A stretch of DNA of 64,000 nt from Acidobacteria bacterium Ga0077522 (GCA_001464065.1 LNDN01000065.1:1-64000); one strand, 5' to 3'. Positions 47,366 to 58,083 are shown, counted from the first letter of the stretch. Notes: generated by a model not told the origin, from the sequence alone. Translations and numbers: made by a program.

Positions 47366-47917
47366 GTGCTGACGTTTGCCAATCAGCTGACGCTGCTCCG
47401 GATGCTGTTGATTCCGGTGTTCGCGATGCTGCTCGTCTACGGCTACCTGGGGGGCGCCTTGTGCGTCTTCGTCGTGGCGTCCCTCACCGACATGCTGGAT
47501 GGCTACTTCGCCCGTCGGTCTGGCCACCTGACGACGCTCGGGGCCTGGCTCGACCCGGTGGCCGACAAGCTGCTGCTGCTCACGATGTTCATCATCCTGA
47601 CGCTGCCGCTGCCGCACCTGACGCACCGCATTCCGCTCTGGCTGACGGTGGTGGTCTTCAGTCGCGACCTCGGCATCGTCCTGACGGTCTCGATCGTCAA
47701 CCTGGCGCTGGGGCCGCGCACGTTCTATCCGTCGATCTGGGGAAAGCTGGCCACGGCCACCTTCGCCGTCACCGGCGTCATCACGCTGCTGTTCAACTGG
47801 CTCGCCACGCCCTCGCCGGTGCCGGGGCTGTGCTTCATGGCGTCGGGCGCCATCGCCGTCTTCAGCGCGCTGCACTACCTGCTCACGGCACAGCGGCCCA
47901 AGACGACGCCGACCTAG
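47366..47917 (+). CDS. CDP-alcohol phosphatidyltransferase (PgsA-like)
   Basis: 183 residues from a GTG at 47366; an upstream GTG at 47351 is possible, but family members usually begin close to the NQLTLLR motif. The catalytic signature D-x2-DG-x2-AR-x8-G-x3-D-x3-D is intact in [19 protein letters not shown] and the following AWLDPVADK. Several transmembrane helices follow. It most likely makes phosphatidylglycerophosphate from CDP-diacylglycerol and glycerol-3-phosphate. Its 3' end overlaps the convergent epimerase gene by 4 nt. Confidence 0.85.
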   Translation: MLTFANQLTLLRMLLIPVFAMLLVYGYLGGALCVFVVASLTDMLDGYFARRSGHLTTLGAWLDPVADKLLLLTMFIILTLPLPHLTHRIPLWLTVVVFSRDLGIVLTVSIVNLALGPRTFYPSIWGKLATATFAVTGVITLLFNWLATPSPVPGLCFMASGAIAVFSALHYLLTAQRPKTTPT

Positions 47918-48846
47918 AGCACTTTCTTCCTGAAGTACTCGATCGTCCTGGTGAGGCCGTCCTCGAGCGAGACCTTCGGCTCCCAGCCGAGCAGCGTGCG
48001 CGCCCGCGTGATGTCGGGGCGGCGGACCTTCGGGTCGTCTTCGGGCAGCGGCTTGTAGACCAGCGTCGACGTCGACCCGGTCATCCTGATGATCGTCTCG
48101 GCAATCTGCTTGATGGTGAGTTCGTGCGGGTTGCCGATGTTGACCGGGTCGTTCAGGTCCGAGTCGAGCAGACGCAGGATGCCGTCGACCAGGTCGGTCA
48201 CGTAGCAGAAGCTGCGCGTCTGCGATCCGTCGCCGAAGATGGTGACGTCCTCGTTGCGCAGGGCCTGGCTCATGAAGGCCGGCACGGATCGACCGTCGTT
48301 GACCCGCATCCGCGGACCGTACGTGTTGAAGATGCGGACGATCTTGGTGTCCACCCCGTGGTAGCGGTGGTACGCCATCGTCATGGCCTCGGCGAAGCGC
48401 TTGGCTTCGTCGTAGACGCCGCGCGGGCCGACCGGGTTGACGTTGCCCCAGTAGGTCTCCTTCTGCGGATGCTCGAGCGGATCGCCGTAGACCTCGGAGG
48501 TAGAGGCGATGACGAAGCGCGCCTTCTTCTCCTTCGCCAGGCCCAGCGCCTTGTGGGTGCCGAGCGCCCCGACCTTCAGCGTCGGGATGGGCAGCTCGAG
48601 GTAGTCGATCGGGCTGGCCGGGCTGGCCCAGTGCAGCACGGCGTCGACCGGGCCATCGATGTAGATGTAGTTGGTGACGTCGTGCTTGATGAACGTGAAG
48701 TCGCGGTTGATGAGGTGCGCGATGTTCGCCGTGTCGCCCGTCAGCAGGTTGTCGATGCCGACGACGGTGTCGCCGCGATCGAGCAGGGCTTCAGCGAGAT
48801 GGGAGCCGATGAAGCCGGCGGCTCCGGTGATGACGACACGTGGCAT
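47914..48846 (-). CDS. UDP-glucuronate decarboxylase-like epimerase (UXS)
   Basis: 310 residues, an extended SDR. NAD-binding [19 protein letters not shown], serine in [15 protein letters not shown], catalytic Tyr/Lys in [13 protein letters not shown], and [16 protein letters not shown]. The pattern [20 protein letters not shown] is typical of enzymes converting UDP-glucuronate to UDP-xylose. Its substrate would be provided by the UDP-glucose dehydrogenase encoded at 55755-57050. Last gene of the seven-gene polysaccharide operon, 7 nt after the WcaJ-like gene. Confidence 0.85.
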   Translation of the reverse strand: MPRVVITGAAGFIGSHLAEALLDRGDTVVGIDNLLTGDTANIAHLINRDFTFIKHDVTNYIYIDGPVDAVLHWASPASPIDYLELPIPTLKVGALGTHKALGLAKEKKARFVIASTSEVYGDPLEHPQKETYWGNVNPVGPRGVYDEAKRFAEAMTMAYHRYHGVDTKIVRIFNTYGPRMRVNDGRSVPAFMSQALRNEDVTIFGDGSQTRSFCYVTDLVDGILRLLDSDLNDPVNIGNPHELTIKQIAETIIRMTGSTSTLVYKPLPEDDPKVRRPDITRARTLLGWEPKVSLEDGLTRTIEYFRKKVL

Positions 48847-48853
48847 GGGGATC

Positions 48854-50296
48854 TCAGTACGCGTGCTTGTGGAAGAACCCCTTGATCACGGTCAGCCACA
48901 TGATCTTGAGGTCCAGCATGAGGGACCAGTTCTCGATGTAGTACAGGTCGTACTCGATGCGCTTCTCGATGGAGGTGTTGCCGCGCCAGCCATTGACCTG
49001 CGCCCAGCCGGTGAGACCGGCGCGGACCTTGTGGCGGAGCATGTACTGCGGAATCCGCTGCTTGAACTGGTCGACGAAGAACGGGCGTTCGGGCCGCGGC
49101 CCGACCAGCGACATGTCCCCGCGCAGGACGTTCCACAACTGGGGCAGCTCGTCGAGATTGCTGCGACGGAGGAACTGGCCAATCGGCGTGCAGCGCGGGT
49201 CGTCTTCGACGGCCCAGACCGGTCCGGAGTTGCGCTCCGCACCGTCGGCCATCGAGCGGAACTTCCACACGTAGAACGCCTTGCCGTCCAGGCCCATGCG
49301 CTCCTGGCGGAACAGGGCCGGTCCCGGCGAGGTCATCCGGATCACCAGCGTCAGGATGAGCATGGGGAGGGCCAGCACGAGCAGGCTCACCGCCGCCAGC
49401 ACGAAGTCCATCGTGCGCTTCAGCACGGCGTTGAGGCCGCGCAGGGGGACGTCGTGGATGTTGATGATCGGCAGGCCGTCGAGGTCTTCGAGGCGGGCCC
49501 GCAGCGAGATGATCTGCAGCAGGTCGGGCACGACGCGGATGTCGACGATCTCGCGGTTGGCGTTCTCGACCAGCCCGAGCATCTTGACGTGCTCCTCGAG
49601 CGGCAGCGCGATGTAGAGGTGGTCGATCTTCTCGCGCTGGAGGATCTCCGGCGTCTCGTCCAGCGTCCCGAGCAGCGGCAGGCCCCGATAGCCCAGGTGC
49701 GCCCCGCCCTCGGCCCGGTCGTCGACGAAGCCGACGACCTTGAGGCCGAGTTCCCGGTGCTCCAGGATCCGGTCCACCACCAGACGGCCGAGATCACCCG
49801 AGCCGGCGACCAGCACGCGCTTGAGGCCGATGCCGGCACGCCAGCGGCGCTCCATCCAGTCGCGGACGGCGACGCGCGTCAGGAAGGTGAGCGCGACGTT
49901 GAGGCACAGGAACAGGCCCCACACCAGCTGGCTGACCTCGAACACGCCGCGGTCCTTCAACTGGTCCGGGACGTAGTAGGTCTGCACGTAGAGCGTGCTC
50001 ACCACGCCGAGGACGACCGCCAGGACGCTGCCGACCAGGACGCCGAAGAAGTCGTCGATGCGGGAGCGGCCGCGACGCAGCCGGTAGATGCCGTGCAGAT
50101 GGAAAGCCACCGGCACGAGCACGCCGACCAGCGGGGCCAGCCAGAGGTACTGCTGGAAGGGCGGGTAGCCCTTGGTGACGGCGATGAGTCCGGAGTGGAA
50201 GCGGACCCAGTAGGCGAGCAGGAAGGCCACCACGCCCGCCGACGAGTCTGCGGCGACGTGGAGCGCCACGAACAGGCGGTTGTAGCGCCTTACCAT
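48854..50296 (-). CDS. Undecaprenyl-phosphate sugar-phosphate transferase (WcaJ/EpsE-like)
   Basis: 480 residues. It starts a lipid-linked oligosaccharide by placing a hexose-1-phosphate on undecaprenyl phosphate. The N-terminal ~130 residues hold four to five membrane helices; about 140-290 is a Rossmann-like CoA-binding-type domain ([20 protein letters not shown]). The bacterial sugar transferase core follows: [42 protein letters not shown] and [19 protein letters not shown]. The start overlaps the previous glycosyltransferase by 7 nt. Glucose is the likely first sugar; not proven. Confidence 0.9.
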   Translation of the reverse strand: MVRRYNRLFVALHVAADSSAGVVAFLLAYWVRFHSGLIAVTKGYPPFQQYLWLAPLVGVLVPVAFHLHGIYRLRRGRSRIDDFFGVLVGSVLAVVLGVVSTLYVQTYYVPDQLKDRGVFEVSQLVWGLFLCLNVALTFLTRVAVRDWMERRWRAGIGLKRVLVAGSGDLGRLVVDRILEHRELGLKVVGFVDDRAEGGAHLGYRGLPLLGTLDETPEILQREKIDHLYIALPLEEHVKMLGLVENANREIVDIRVVPDLLQIISLRARLEDLDGLPIINIHDVPLRGLNAVLKRTMDFVLAAVSLLVLALPMLILTLVIRMTSPGPALFRQERMGLDGKAFYVWKFRSMADGAERNSGPVWAVEDDPRCTPIGQFLRRSNLDELPQLWNVLRGDMSLVGPRPERPFFVDQFKQRIPQYMLRHKVRAGLTGWAQVNGWRGNTSIEKRIEYDLYYIENWSLMLDLKIMWLTVIKGFFHKHAY

Positions 50297-51459
50297 CGCA
50301 CCGCCTCCGGGGCGGCCTGTCGCATGTCCATCACTTCGCCAATGAGTTGCAGCACGAATCGCTCGGTGGAAAACCGTTCCGCCTGCTTGCGGCAGGCGTC
50401 CGGGGACGGGGGGTGGTCCAGCACCCGCCGGATCCCGGCGGCGCAGGCCTCGATCCCCTCGCCGGTCAACGCGCCGGTGCCCCCGTCCACGATGGTCTCG
50501 GTGGCACCGCCACGTCCGAGAGCCACGACCGGGGTCCCGCAGGCCTGCGCCTCCACGGGCACCAGGCCGAAATCCTCTTCGCCGGGCAGCAGCACGAGCG
50601 CCGCCCGTCGGTACAGGTCCCGCACGTCCGCATCGGGCAAGGCGCCCAGGAACTCGACCCCGGCACCACCGAGCCGCGCCAGCGCACGCGCGTCCGGGCC
50701 CTGCCCCACGACCTTCAGCGGCACGCCAATCGACCGGCACGCCGCCACCGCCACATCCACCCGCTTGTACGGCACCAGCGCGGACACGATCAGGGCAAAG
50801 CCCTCCCGCGTCGCGTCGCCCGGCGTGAAGTAGACCGTGTCCACCGGCGGATACACCACGGCCGATCGCCGATTATAGTATCGGCCGATTCTCCGCGCAA
50901 CATACTGAGAGATCGCCACATAGCGGTCCGGCCGACTGCTCGTGCGCTGGTCCCAGCGCGCGAAGCGGTCGAGCAACGGCCGCATCACGGCCGACCGGGC
51001 CCGGCCGACCCGTTCCGGGCCGAAATAGGCATCGAACTGGTCCCAGGCGTATCGCACCGGCGTGAAGCAGTAGCAGAGGTGGCGGGTGCCCGGACGCGTC
51101 GGCACCGACTTGGCCGCGCAGTGACTGGTCGAGATGACGATCTCGGCGTCACCGACGTCGAGCCCTTCGATGGCCAGCGGGTAGAGCGGCAGCAGGTGGC
51201 GGTACAGACGGGCGATGCCCGGGACCTGCTGCAGGAACGACGTCTGCGGCCGATGCCGCTCGATGGTCGGGGAGACGCTTCCGGGGACGTGCAGCAGCGT
51301 GTGCAGCGACGCCTCCGGGAAGAGGTCGCACAGCACCTCGAGCACCCGTTCACCGCCCCGCATGCCCGTCAGCCAGTCGTGGACCAGCGCGACCTTGACC
51401 CCGGGGAGGGCCGGCGGACGCCTCGGCGAGGCGCCCCTGCCATCGGCGGCGTCGTTCAT
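50290..51459 (-). CDS. GT4-family glycosyltransferase
   Basis: 389 residues. The N-terminal half begins VALVHDWLTGMRGGERVLEVL and contains FTPVRYAWDQF, a pattern seen in WbaZ-like mannosyl/glycosyltransferases; the C-terminal half has EEDFGLVPVEAQACGTPVVALGRGG for nucleotide-sugar binding. Residues about 5-17 (ADGRGASPRRPPA) are encoded by a palindromic element at 51416-51438, outside the conserved fold. ATGA overlap with the next gene upstream. Donor and acceptor sugars unknown. Confidence 0.88.
   Translation of the reverse strand: MNDAADGRGASPRRPPALPGVKVALVHDWLTGMRGGERVLEVLCDLFPEASLHTLLHVPGSVSPTIERHRPQTSFLQQVPGIARLYRHLLPLYPLAIEGLDVGDAEIVISTSHCAAKSVPTRPGTRHLCYCFTPVRYAWDQFDAYFGPERVGRARSAVMRPLLDRFARWDQRTSSRPDRYVAISQYVARRIGRYYNRRSAVVYPPVDTVYFTPGDATREGFALIVSALVPYKRVDVAVAACRSIGVPLKVVGQGPDARALARLGGAGVEFLGALPDADVRDLYRRAALVLLPGEEDFGLVPVEAQACGTPVVALGRGGATETIVDGGTGALTGEGIEACAAGIRRVLDHPPSPDACRKQAERFSTERFVLQLIGEVMDMRQAAPEAVRW
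51416..51438 (+). repeat. REP-like palindrome, copy C
   Basis: Holds the same 18 bases, GGACGCCTCGGCGAGGCG (51416-51433), as copy B at 59821, followed by CCCCT. It lies in frame in the extreme N-terminus of the 50290-51459 glycosyltransferase (which is on the minus strand). Confidence 0.6.
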
Positions 51460-52571
51460 CGGCCCGCCGCGGTTTCGCGGTAAATCCGCAGGATCGTCTC
51501 CGTCGTCCGCGTCCAGGAATAGTGCCGGGCGCGCGCGTAGCCGCGCTCCCGCATCTGGTCGCGCAGCCCCGGGTCGAGCAGCGCACGGCGCAGGCCATGG
51601 GCGATGGCCGTCGGCTCGCGCGGGTCGACCAGGATGGCCGCGTCGCCGACCACCTCCGGCAGCGACGACACGTTGGAGGTCACCACCGGGGTGCCGCTGG
51701 CCATCGCCTCGAGCGGCGGCAGCCCGAAGCCCTCGTACAGGGACGGGAACGCGAACACCGTCGCCAGTCGATAGAGCGCCGCCAGCGTCTGGTCGCCGAC
51801 AAAGCCGAGGAAGCGCACATGCTTGTGCAGCTTGCCCCGATGGACGGCCCGGCGCAGCGTCGGGTACTTGCTGATCTCGTCGCCGATGATCAGGAGCTTG
51901 GTGTTGGCCAGCGACCCCGTCCGCACCAGGGCGAACGCCTCGATCAGTCGCTCGATGTTCTTGTGCGGCCGGATGTTGCCGACGTAGAGGACGAAGGGGT
52001 CGTGGAGCTGGAACCGCTCCTTGACGCGGGCGATGTCCTCGGCCGCCGGCATGCGGTTGAAGCGCTCGTCGATGGCGTTGTAGGCCACCGTGATCTTCTC
52101 GGGCGGGATGCGGAAGAAGCGGAGGATGTCGCGCTTGGACGCCTCCGACACCGTCAGCACGTGCGACGAGCGATGCGCGGCCGACCACATGAACGCCCGG
52201 GCGTACGCGTAGGCGAGGCGGCTCGGCAGGTACTGCGGGAACATCAGGTGGATGCAGTCGTGAATGGTGACCACCGACGGGCACGACATCATCGGCGGCA
52301 GCACGTAATGCGGTGCGTGGAAGACGTCGACCCGCTCGCGCCGCACCACTGACGGGATGGAGAACTGCTCGCGCACGGAGTAGTTGCCCGCGGTGCTGAT
52401 CACGCCGCGAATGTTCGGCCCCAGGCTGCGGGTGAACTCGAGGTCCTCCGGCCGGCTGATGAGGACGTATTCGTTGTCGCCATCGAGCTGCGCGATCTGC
52501 GTGACGATGTTGCGCACGTACGTGCCGATGCCGTAGTCGCGCAACTTCCGGATGTCGATGGCCACGCGCAT
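51456..52571 (-). CDS. GT4-family glycosyltransferase
   Basis: 371 residues. The N-terminal domain begins [20 protein letters not shown], with [14 protein letters not shown]; the C-terminal domain has [20 protein letters not shown] and [20 protein letters not shown]. Typical of polysaccharide-assembly transferases using nucleotide-activated sugars. Its stop overlaps the start of the next gene (ATGA). A 40-nt gap separates it from the preceding GT2 gene. Confidence 0.9.
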   Translation of the reverse strand: MRVAIDIRKLRDYGIGTYVRNIVTQIAQLDGDNEYVLISRPEDLEFTRSLGPNIRGVISTAGNYSVREQFSIPSVVRRERVDVFHAPHYVLPPMMSCPSVVTIHDCIHLMFPQYLPSRLAYAYARAFMWSAAHRSSHVLTVSEASKRDILRFFRIPPEKITVAYNAIDERFNRMPAAEDIARVKERFQLHDPFVLYVGNIRPHKNIERLIEAFALVRTGSLANTKLLIIGDEISKYPTLRRAVHRGKLHKHVRFLGFVGDQTLAALYRLATVFAFPSLYEGFGLPPLEAMASGTPVVTSNVSSLPEVVGDAAILVDPREPTAIAHGLRRALLDPGLRDQMRERGYARARHYSWTRTTETILRIYRETAAGR

Positions 52572-52611
52572 CGGTGGCGAGTCTACACCGGGCCCCGGGC
52601 CGGCGCCGTGC

Positions 52612-53439
52612 TCACGAACTCCGGCCCGTGATGTCGCGGGCGGCCAGGTACCAGCGCAGCAGCCGGGCCCACCGCGGGTGGTGCTTGCGGTAGAAGGCCA
52701 GCTGGCTGTCGCGGTAACGGCGGGTCGTGGCGGCCGGCGCGGTCGCGCGTGACCGGCCACGCAGATGGGTGACGACCACCTCGGGGGCGTAGAGGATGCG
52801 ATGACCCGCCGCCCGCAGGGCGGCGCAGAAGTCCACGTCCTCGCAGTACATGAAGTACCGCTCGTCGATCAGGCCGACCTGTTCGGCCGCGGCGCGACGG
52901 ACCAGCAGACAGGCGCCGCTCACCCAGTCCACGAACTGTCGCCGCTGCATCACCGCCGTGATGCGGTCCCGGATGGCGTCCGGGCCGCTGTCCAGGAGGC
53001 GCAGGCGCACCTTCTGTCGGGCCTCGCCGGCCGGCGAGATCATCGGGCCGAACGACAACTCCTGGCGCCCGGCGCCGTCCACCAGCCGGGGCCCGGCGGC
53101 TGCGGCCTCGGGGGTGGCCTCGAGCGCGGCGCACAACCCCTCGAGTTGGCCGGCCTCGACCAGCGTGTCGCTGTTCAGCAGCAGCACGAGCGTGCCGGCC
53201 GACGCGCGGATGCCGACGTTGTTGGCGGCCGCGAACCCGATGTTCTCCGGCAGGCGGATCAGATGGACGTCCGGCCATCGGTCGCCGACGGCGTCGGCGG
53301 TGCCATCGGTGGACTGGTTGTCCACGACCACGAGGTCCCACGGCCGCGCCGGGGCATGCGCGTGCACCGACGCCAGGCACGCCAGCGCATCGGCCCTGGC
53401 GTTGAAGGTCACCACGATGATCGACAGCGACGCCCTCAT
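52612..53439 (-). CDS. GT2-family glycosyltransferase (rhamnosyltransferase-like)
   Basis: 275 residues. GT-A fold: LSIIVVTFNARADALACLAS at the N-terminus, DNQSTDGTADAV, ENIGFAAANNVGIRAS, and the metal-binding DxD equivalent in LLLNSDTLVEAG. The acceptor part includes FVDWVSGACLLVRR and FMYCEDVDFCAALRA, typical of GT2 rhamnosyltransferase-like enzymes. The ATG overlaps the stop of the gene upstream (ATGA). Confidence 0.88.
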   Translation of the reverse strand: MRASLSIIVVTFNARADALACLASVHAHAPARPWDLVVVDNQSTDGTADAVGDRWPDVHLIRLPENIGFAAANNVGIRASAGTLVLLLNSDTLVEAGQLEGLCAALEATPEAAAAGPRLVDGAGRQELSFGPMISPAGEARQKVRLRLLDSGPDAIRDRITAVMQRRQFVDWVSGACLLVRRAAAEQVGLIDERYFMYCEDVDFCAALRAAGHRILYAPEVVVTHLRGRSRATAPAATTRRYRDSQLAFYRKHHPRWARLLRWYLAARDITGRSS

Positions 53440-54548
53440 CGGCGCCGCTCCGCGGCGGCCACCAGGGCGGCCCACGTCGCCCGTGCCGCATCGGCCCAGC
53501 GATAGCGGGCGACGATGGCGTCGGCGGCGGCCAGCTGTCGGTCGCGCGCCGTCGGGTCGCGCAGCAGCGTCACCATGGCGGCGGCCACGGCAGCCGCGTC
53601 GCCCAGGGGCACATGCCGCACGCCGTCGCCGTACACCTCCCGCGCGACCGGCGTGTCGAGAACCACGGTGGGCACGCGGTGTCGCATGGCCTCGAGCGGC
53701 GTGAGGCCGAATCCCTCGTACTCCGAGAGAAAGGCGAAGACGCCCGCGGCGGCGTACGCGGCCTCGAGATCGCGGTCGGGCACATAGTCCCGGAACCGCA
53801 CGGCCTCGCCCACCCCCAGGCGCTGCGCCAGCGCGGGCAGGTCGACTCGCGGCGACGTGCGGTTCTCGCCGATGACGTCGAGCCGCAGGTCGGGCACGTC
53901 GCGGCGCGCCAGGGCGACGCCCTCGAGCAGCAGCGGCAGGTGACGCCGCTCGAAGATCGACCCGACGAAGAGCACCACGGGCGCCACCGCCGTCGGCGTG
54001 GCCGGGACGGGCGGGGCGTCGAGGTAGTCGACGGCCAGCGGGATCACCTGGATGCGGTCGGCGGGCACGCGCAGGTACCGTCCGATCTCGCGCGCGGAGA
54101 AGTCGGTCAGCGTCAGCACGGTCGTGGCCCGGCGGCCGCCCAGGCGGGCCAGCCACCGCAGACGTGCGCCGTGGCGCCAGGTGTACCACTCGGGGTGGGC
54201 CGCGAAGGAGACGTCGTGCATCGCCAGCACGATCGGGACGCGCAGGAGCAGCGGGGTCGTATAGGCCGGGGAGAAGAACACATCGGGCCGGGCCGCGCGG
54301 ACCGCCCGGGCGAGATCACGCTGCTCCCAGACCGTGCCTCCCGCCCCGTCGACGACCTGCACGCGGACGCGGGCGCCCTCGCCAGGTGACGCCGCCCAGG
54401 CCTCGAGCCCGGCGCGGGGCGTGAACAGCGTTACCTCGGCCGTCGCGCACGCCGGGTCGATCTGCCATCGCCGGAGCAGCTCGCGGAGGTAGCGTCCGAC
54501 GCCGGTCGGGTGGCCGCCGAGTTCCCGGGCGTCGACGCCGAGGCGCAT
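53436..54548 (-). CDS. GT4-family glycosyltransferase
   Basis: 370 residues. It opens RLGVDARELGGHPTGVGRYL, typical of this group, and carries VVLFVGSIFERRHLPLLLEG and SEYEGFGLTPLEAMRHRVPTV in the donor-binding half. The ATG overlaps the preceding stop by one base (TGATG). Substrates cannot be assigned. Confidence 0.88.
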   Translation of the reverse strand: MRLGVDARELGGHPTGVGRYLRELLRRWQIDPACATAEVTLFTPRAGLEAWAASPGEGARVRVQVVDGAGGTVWEQRDLARAVRAARPDVFFSPAYTTPLLLRVPIVLAMHDVSFAAHPEWYTWRHGARLRWLARLGGRRATTVLTLTDFSAREIGRYLRVPADRIQVIPLAVDYLDAPPVPATPTAVAPVVLFVGSIFERRHLPLLLEGVALARRDVPDLRLDVIGENRTSPRVDLPALAQRLGVGEAVRFRDYVPDRDLEAAYAAAGVFAFLSEYEGFGLTPLEAMRHRVPTVVLDTPVAREVYGDGVRHVPLGDAAAVAAAMVTLLRDPTARDRQLAAADAIVARYRWADAARATWAALVAAAERRR

Positions 54549-55648
54549 CAGCGGGCACTCCGGCGGGCGATCGCCTGGCCATACGCCGCCCAGAGCCCGA
54601 CCGCGGAGGTCTGCCACGAGAATTGCCCGACCCGCGCCGCGCCCCTGGCCCGCATCGTCTCGAGCCGCCCCGCATCGCCCAGCAGCGACGCGATCACGGT
54701 GGCCATCGCCCGTGGATCGTCCGGATCGACGTACACCGCGGCATCGCCACCGACCTCGGGCAGCGCCCCGCGCTGCGACGCCACGACGGGCACGCCCGCA
54801 GCCATGGCTTCGACGAGCGGCAGCCCGAAGCCTTCGTCGAAGGAGGGCAGCACGAGCAGGCGGGCGCTGGCATAGAACGCCTCGCGGTCGGCCTCCTCCA
54901 GATAGCCGACGTGGCGCACGACGCCGGCCAGGGGCGGTCGCGTCAGGCGCTCGAGCAGCGGGGCGGCCGACGACGGCGCGCCGCCGGCCAGCAGCAACGG
55001 CACGCGGAGTCCGCCCTCCAGCAGACAGGTCCAGGCATCCAGCAGGCCCGCGATGTTCTTGCGGGGTTCGAGGGTGCCGACGGCGATGACCGGGCCGTCG
55101 GTCGGCACGGCCGCCCGCGGTGTCCAGTCGGGCGCGCCATTGGGGCAGGTCACGATCCGCGCCGGGTCGACGTCGAGGCGCTGGGCCACCTGGGCGCCGA
55201 CGGTCGCCGAGACGGTGACGACCAGGTCGGCCCGCCGCGCGTGATCACCCACGAGGGTCGGGTAGTCACGGCGAATCTCGGCCGCGGTGCCCTCCGGGTG
55301 ATCGAGAAAGAACAGGTCGTGAATGGTCACCACCTGGGCGGCGCGCCGCGCGGGCAGCAGGAGGGGGGTGGGGGAGTGCGCGACGTCGGTCGGGCCTGCC
55401 ATCCACTCGACCGGCGGCCACTCGAGGCGATGCCAGGCCCGGTTCAGCAGGCGCACGGGCACGCGGGCATCCCGGGTCTCGATGTCGGGCGACGGGGCGC
55501 GAAGGCGATCCTTCCAGCTGCTGGAAAAGACGGCGACGCGGTCGCCCGGGCGGGCCGTGGCCGCCAGGGCCAGGGCCGTCCGATGCACGTACTCGCCAAC
55601 GCCGGTTCGCGCGCGCAGCGCCGGTCGATAGTCGAGCAGCACCCTCAC
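54548..55648 (-). CDS. GT4-family glycosyltransferase, first gene of the operon
   Basis: 366 residues from a GTG. The sequence RVLLDYRPALRARTGVGEYV at the N-terminus, VVTIHDLFFLDHPEG, VIAVGTLEPRKNIAGLLDAW and SFDEGFGLPLVEAMAAGVPV place it in GT4. It is the promoter-proximal gene of the minus-strand operon running to 47914, and is divergent from ugd across 106 nt, where the promoters for both must lie; no clear consensus hexamers were seen. Confidence 0.88.
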   Translation of the reverse strand: MRVLLDYRPALRARTGVGEYVHRTALALAATARPGDRVAVFSSSWKDRLRAPSPDIETRDARVPVRLLNRAWHRLEWPPVEWMAGPTDVAHSPTPLLLPARRAAQVVTIHDLFFLDHPEGTAAEIRRDYPTLVGDHARRADLVVTVSATVGAQVAQRLDVDPARIVTCPNGAPDWTPRAAVPTDGPVIAVGTLEPRKNIAGLLDAWTCLLEGGLRVPLLLAGGAPSSAAPLLERLTRPPLAGVVRHVGYLEEADREAFYASARLLVLPSFDEGFGLPLVEAMAAGVPVVASQRGALPEVGGDAAVYVDPDDPRAMATVIASLLGDAGRLETMRARGAARVGQFSWQTSAVGLWAAYGQAIARRSAR

Positions 55649-55754
55649 GGCACGTATGCTAGCGTAAGGCGTTCGGCGACCCGCCGGCGTGCTGTCCGGG
55701 CACGACGGCGAGGGCAGGGGGCGCGAGGCGCCCCGCGGCCGGGAGGAGCTCGGT

Positions 55755-57050
55755 GTGAAGATTGCGGTGGTGGGGACGGGCTACGTCGGCCTCGTCGTGG
55801 GGGCGTGTTTTGCCGAGAACGGCAACGACGTCGTCTGTGTGGACTCCAACGTCGACAAGGTCAAGGGCCTCAAGCGGGGCAAGATTCCGATTTATGAGCC
55901 CGGGCTCGAAGAAGTCGTCAAGCGCAACGCGTCGGAAAAGCGCCTGAGCTTCACGACCGACCTGGCCGCGGCCGTCAAGGCGTCCACGATCATCTTCATC
56001 GCGGTGGGCACCCCCGAGGCCGAGGACGGGTCTGCCGACCTGAAGCACGTGCTCGGCGTCGCGCGCGACGTCGCCCGCGCGATGGACGGGTACAAGGTCA
56101 TCGTGGACAAGAGCACGGTGCCCGTCGGGACGTCCGAGAAGGTGCGCGAGGTCATGCGCAAGGAGACGTCGCACCCCTTCAGCGTGGTCAGCAACCCCGA
56201 GTTCCTCAAGCAGGGCGCGGCGGTGGACGACTTCCTCAAGCCGGACCGCGTCGTCATCGGCGCCGATGACGCCCGGGGCGCCCAGTTGATGACGGAGCTG
56301 TACGCGCCGTTCACCCGCACGGGCGCGCCGATCATGGTGATGGACTGCGCGAGCGCCGAGCTGTGCAAGTACGCCGCCAACGCGATGCTGGCGACGCGCA
56401 TCTCGTTCATGAACGAAGTGGCGCGGGTGTGCGAGCTCTATGGCGCCAACGTCGACCAGGTGCGGCGTGCCGTGGCCTCGGACAACCGCATCGGGCCTTC
56501 GTTCCTGTTCCCGGGCGTCGGGTACGGCGGCAGCTGCTTCCCGAAGGACGTCAAGGCGATCCTGAAGTTCTCCAGGGACAAGGGCTACGACTTCAAGATC
56601 CTCGAGGCGGTCGAGGACGTCAACGCGCAGCAGAAGAAGAAGCTGCTGCAGATGATGAAGCAGCGCCTGCGGTCGCTGAAGGGCAAGACCATCGGCGTGT
56701 GGGGCCTGGCCTTCAAGCCGCGCACCGACGACATGCGCGAGGCGCCGGCGATCACGATCATCGAGGGGCTGCTCAAGGCCGGCGCGACGGTCCAGGCCTA
56801 CGACCCCGAAGCCCACGACGCCGCCCGGCGCATCTTCGGCAACCGCATCACGTACGCCAGAACGGCCTACGACGCGCTGAAGAACGCCGATGCGCTCGCG
56901 CTGGTCACCGAGTGGAACGAGTTCCGCGAGCCGGACTTCGCCCGCATGAAGAAGCGGATGAAGGCGCCGGTGATCTTCGACGGCCGCAACATCTACAAGC
57001 CCGAAGCGATCGCGGCGCAGGGCTTCACGTACTACTCGATCGGACGCTAG
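55755..57050 (+). CDS. ugd: UDP-glucose 6-dehydrogenase
   Basis: Oxidises UDP-glucose to UDP-glucuronate in two steps with NAD. 431 residues from a GTG with GGAGG upstream. NAD-binding VKIAVVGTGYVGLVVGACFA, the substrate loop PEFLKQGAAVDDFLKPDRVV, and the catalytic cysteine in GVGYGGSCFPKDVKAI; the C-terminal domain has WGLAFKPRTDDMREAPA. The product can be consumed by the UXS-like decarboxylase of the operon across the divergent promoter region. Confidence 0.94.
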   Translation: MKIAVVGTGYVGLVVGACFAENGNDVVCVDSNVDKVKGLKRGKIPIYEPGLEEVVKRNASEKRLSFTTDLAAAVKASTIIFIAVGTPEAEDGSADLKHVLGVARDVARAMDGYKVIVDKSTVPVGTSEKVREVMRKETSHPFSVVSNPEFLKQGAAVDDFLKPDRVVIGADDARGAQLMTELYAPFTRTGAPIMVMDCASAELCKYAANAMLATRISFMNEVARVCELYGANVDQVRRAVASDNRIGPSFLFPGVGYGGSCFPKDVKAILKFSRDKGYDFKILEAVEDVNAQQKKKLLQMMKQRLRSLKGKTIGVWGLAFKPRTDDMREAPAITIIEGLLKAGATVQAYDPEAHDAARRIFGNRITYARTAYDALKNADALALVTEWNEFREPDFARMKKRMKAPVIFDGRNIYKPEAIAAQGFTYYSIGR

Positions 57051-57053
57051 CGC

Positions 57054-58064
57054 ATGGCCGTGCTCGTCAGTGGCGGGGCCGGATACATCGGCAGCCATAC
57101 GGTGAAGGCCCTGCTCGAGGCCGGTCGCCAGGTCGTCGTGCTCGACGACTTCTCGGCCGGCCACCGCGGCGCGTGTGCCGCGCTGCAGACCATCGCGGCG
57201 CCGGGCCAGCTCGCGGTCGTCGAGGCGAGCATCGCTGACACGGCGACGGTGGAGGCGACCTGCCGGCAGCATGGCATCGACGCGGCGCTGCACTTCGCGG
57301 CATGGCTGTCGGTCGGCGATTCGGTGACCGATCCCGCCGGCTACTACCGCAACAACGTGACCGGGTCGCTCGGCCTGCTCGACGGCCTCTGCCGGGCCGG
57401 GGTGACGCGGCTGATCTTCTCGTCCACCTGCGCGACGTATGGCGAGCCACAACGGGTGCCGCTCGACGAAACGCATCCGCAACAGCCCATCAACGCCTAC
57501 GGCGAGACCAAGCTCGCGGTCGAGCGGGCGCTGCCGCACTTCGAGACGGCCTACGGGCTCAGGAGCGTGGCGCTGCGGTACTTCAACGCCGCCGGTGCCG
57601 ATCCCGATGGGGTGCTGGGCGAGGATCACTCGCCGGAAATCCACATCATTCCCCGGGCCATCTTCGCGGCCCGCGGCACCGATGCCCTCAAGGTCTTCGG
57701 CGAGGACTACCCGACGCCCGACGGAACCTGCCTGCGGGACTACATCCATGTCACCGACCTCGCCGACGCGCACCTGCGGGCCCTGGTGTCCCTCGAGCAC
57801 GGCGGTCCCTCGGCCCGCTTCAACGTGGGCACCGGGACGCCGCACTCGGTCAAGGAGGTCATCGATGCCGTGGCGCGCGTCGCCGGTCGTCCGGTCGCCT
57901 ACACCGTCGCGCCGCGACGGCCGGGGGACCCCTCGAGCCTGTACGCCGCCAACGGCGCCATCCGTGCCGCCCTCGGCTGGACCCCCCGGTACGCCGATCT
58001 CGATGCCATCGTGGGGACGGCGTGGCGCTGGTTCGACGCGCACCCCAACGGCTACGGCGACTGA
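57054..58064 (+). CDS. galE: UDP-glucose 4-epimerase
   Basis: Interconverts UDP-glucose and UDP-galactose with bound NAD. 336 residues. SGGAGYIGSHTVKALLEAG, FSSTCATYGEPQRVP (serine), and catalytic Tyr/Lys in PINAYGETKLAVERAL, then RYFNAAGADPDGVLGEDH. It follows ugd after 3 nt, so they are co-transcribed and together supply activated sugars for the divergent operon. Confidence 0.93.
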   Translation: MAVLVSGGAGYIGSHTVKALLEAGRQVVVLDDFSAGHRGACAALQTIAAPGQLAVVEASIADTATVEATCRQHGIDAALHFAAWLSVGDSVTDPAGYYRNNVTGSLGLLDGLCRAGVTRLIFSSTCATYGEPQRVPLDETHPQQPINAYGETKLAVERALPHFETAYGLRSVALRYFNAAGADPDGVLGEDHSPEIHIIPRAIFAARGTDALKVFGEDYPTPDGTCLRDYIHVTDLADAHLRALVSLEHGGPSARFNVGTGTPHSVKEVIDAVARVAGRPVAYTVAPRRPGDPSSLYAANGAIRAALGWTPRYADLDAIVGTAWRWFDAHPNGYGD

Positions 58065-58083
58065 GGGCCGATAAGCCCTACGC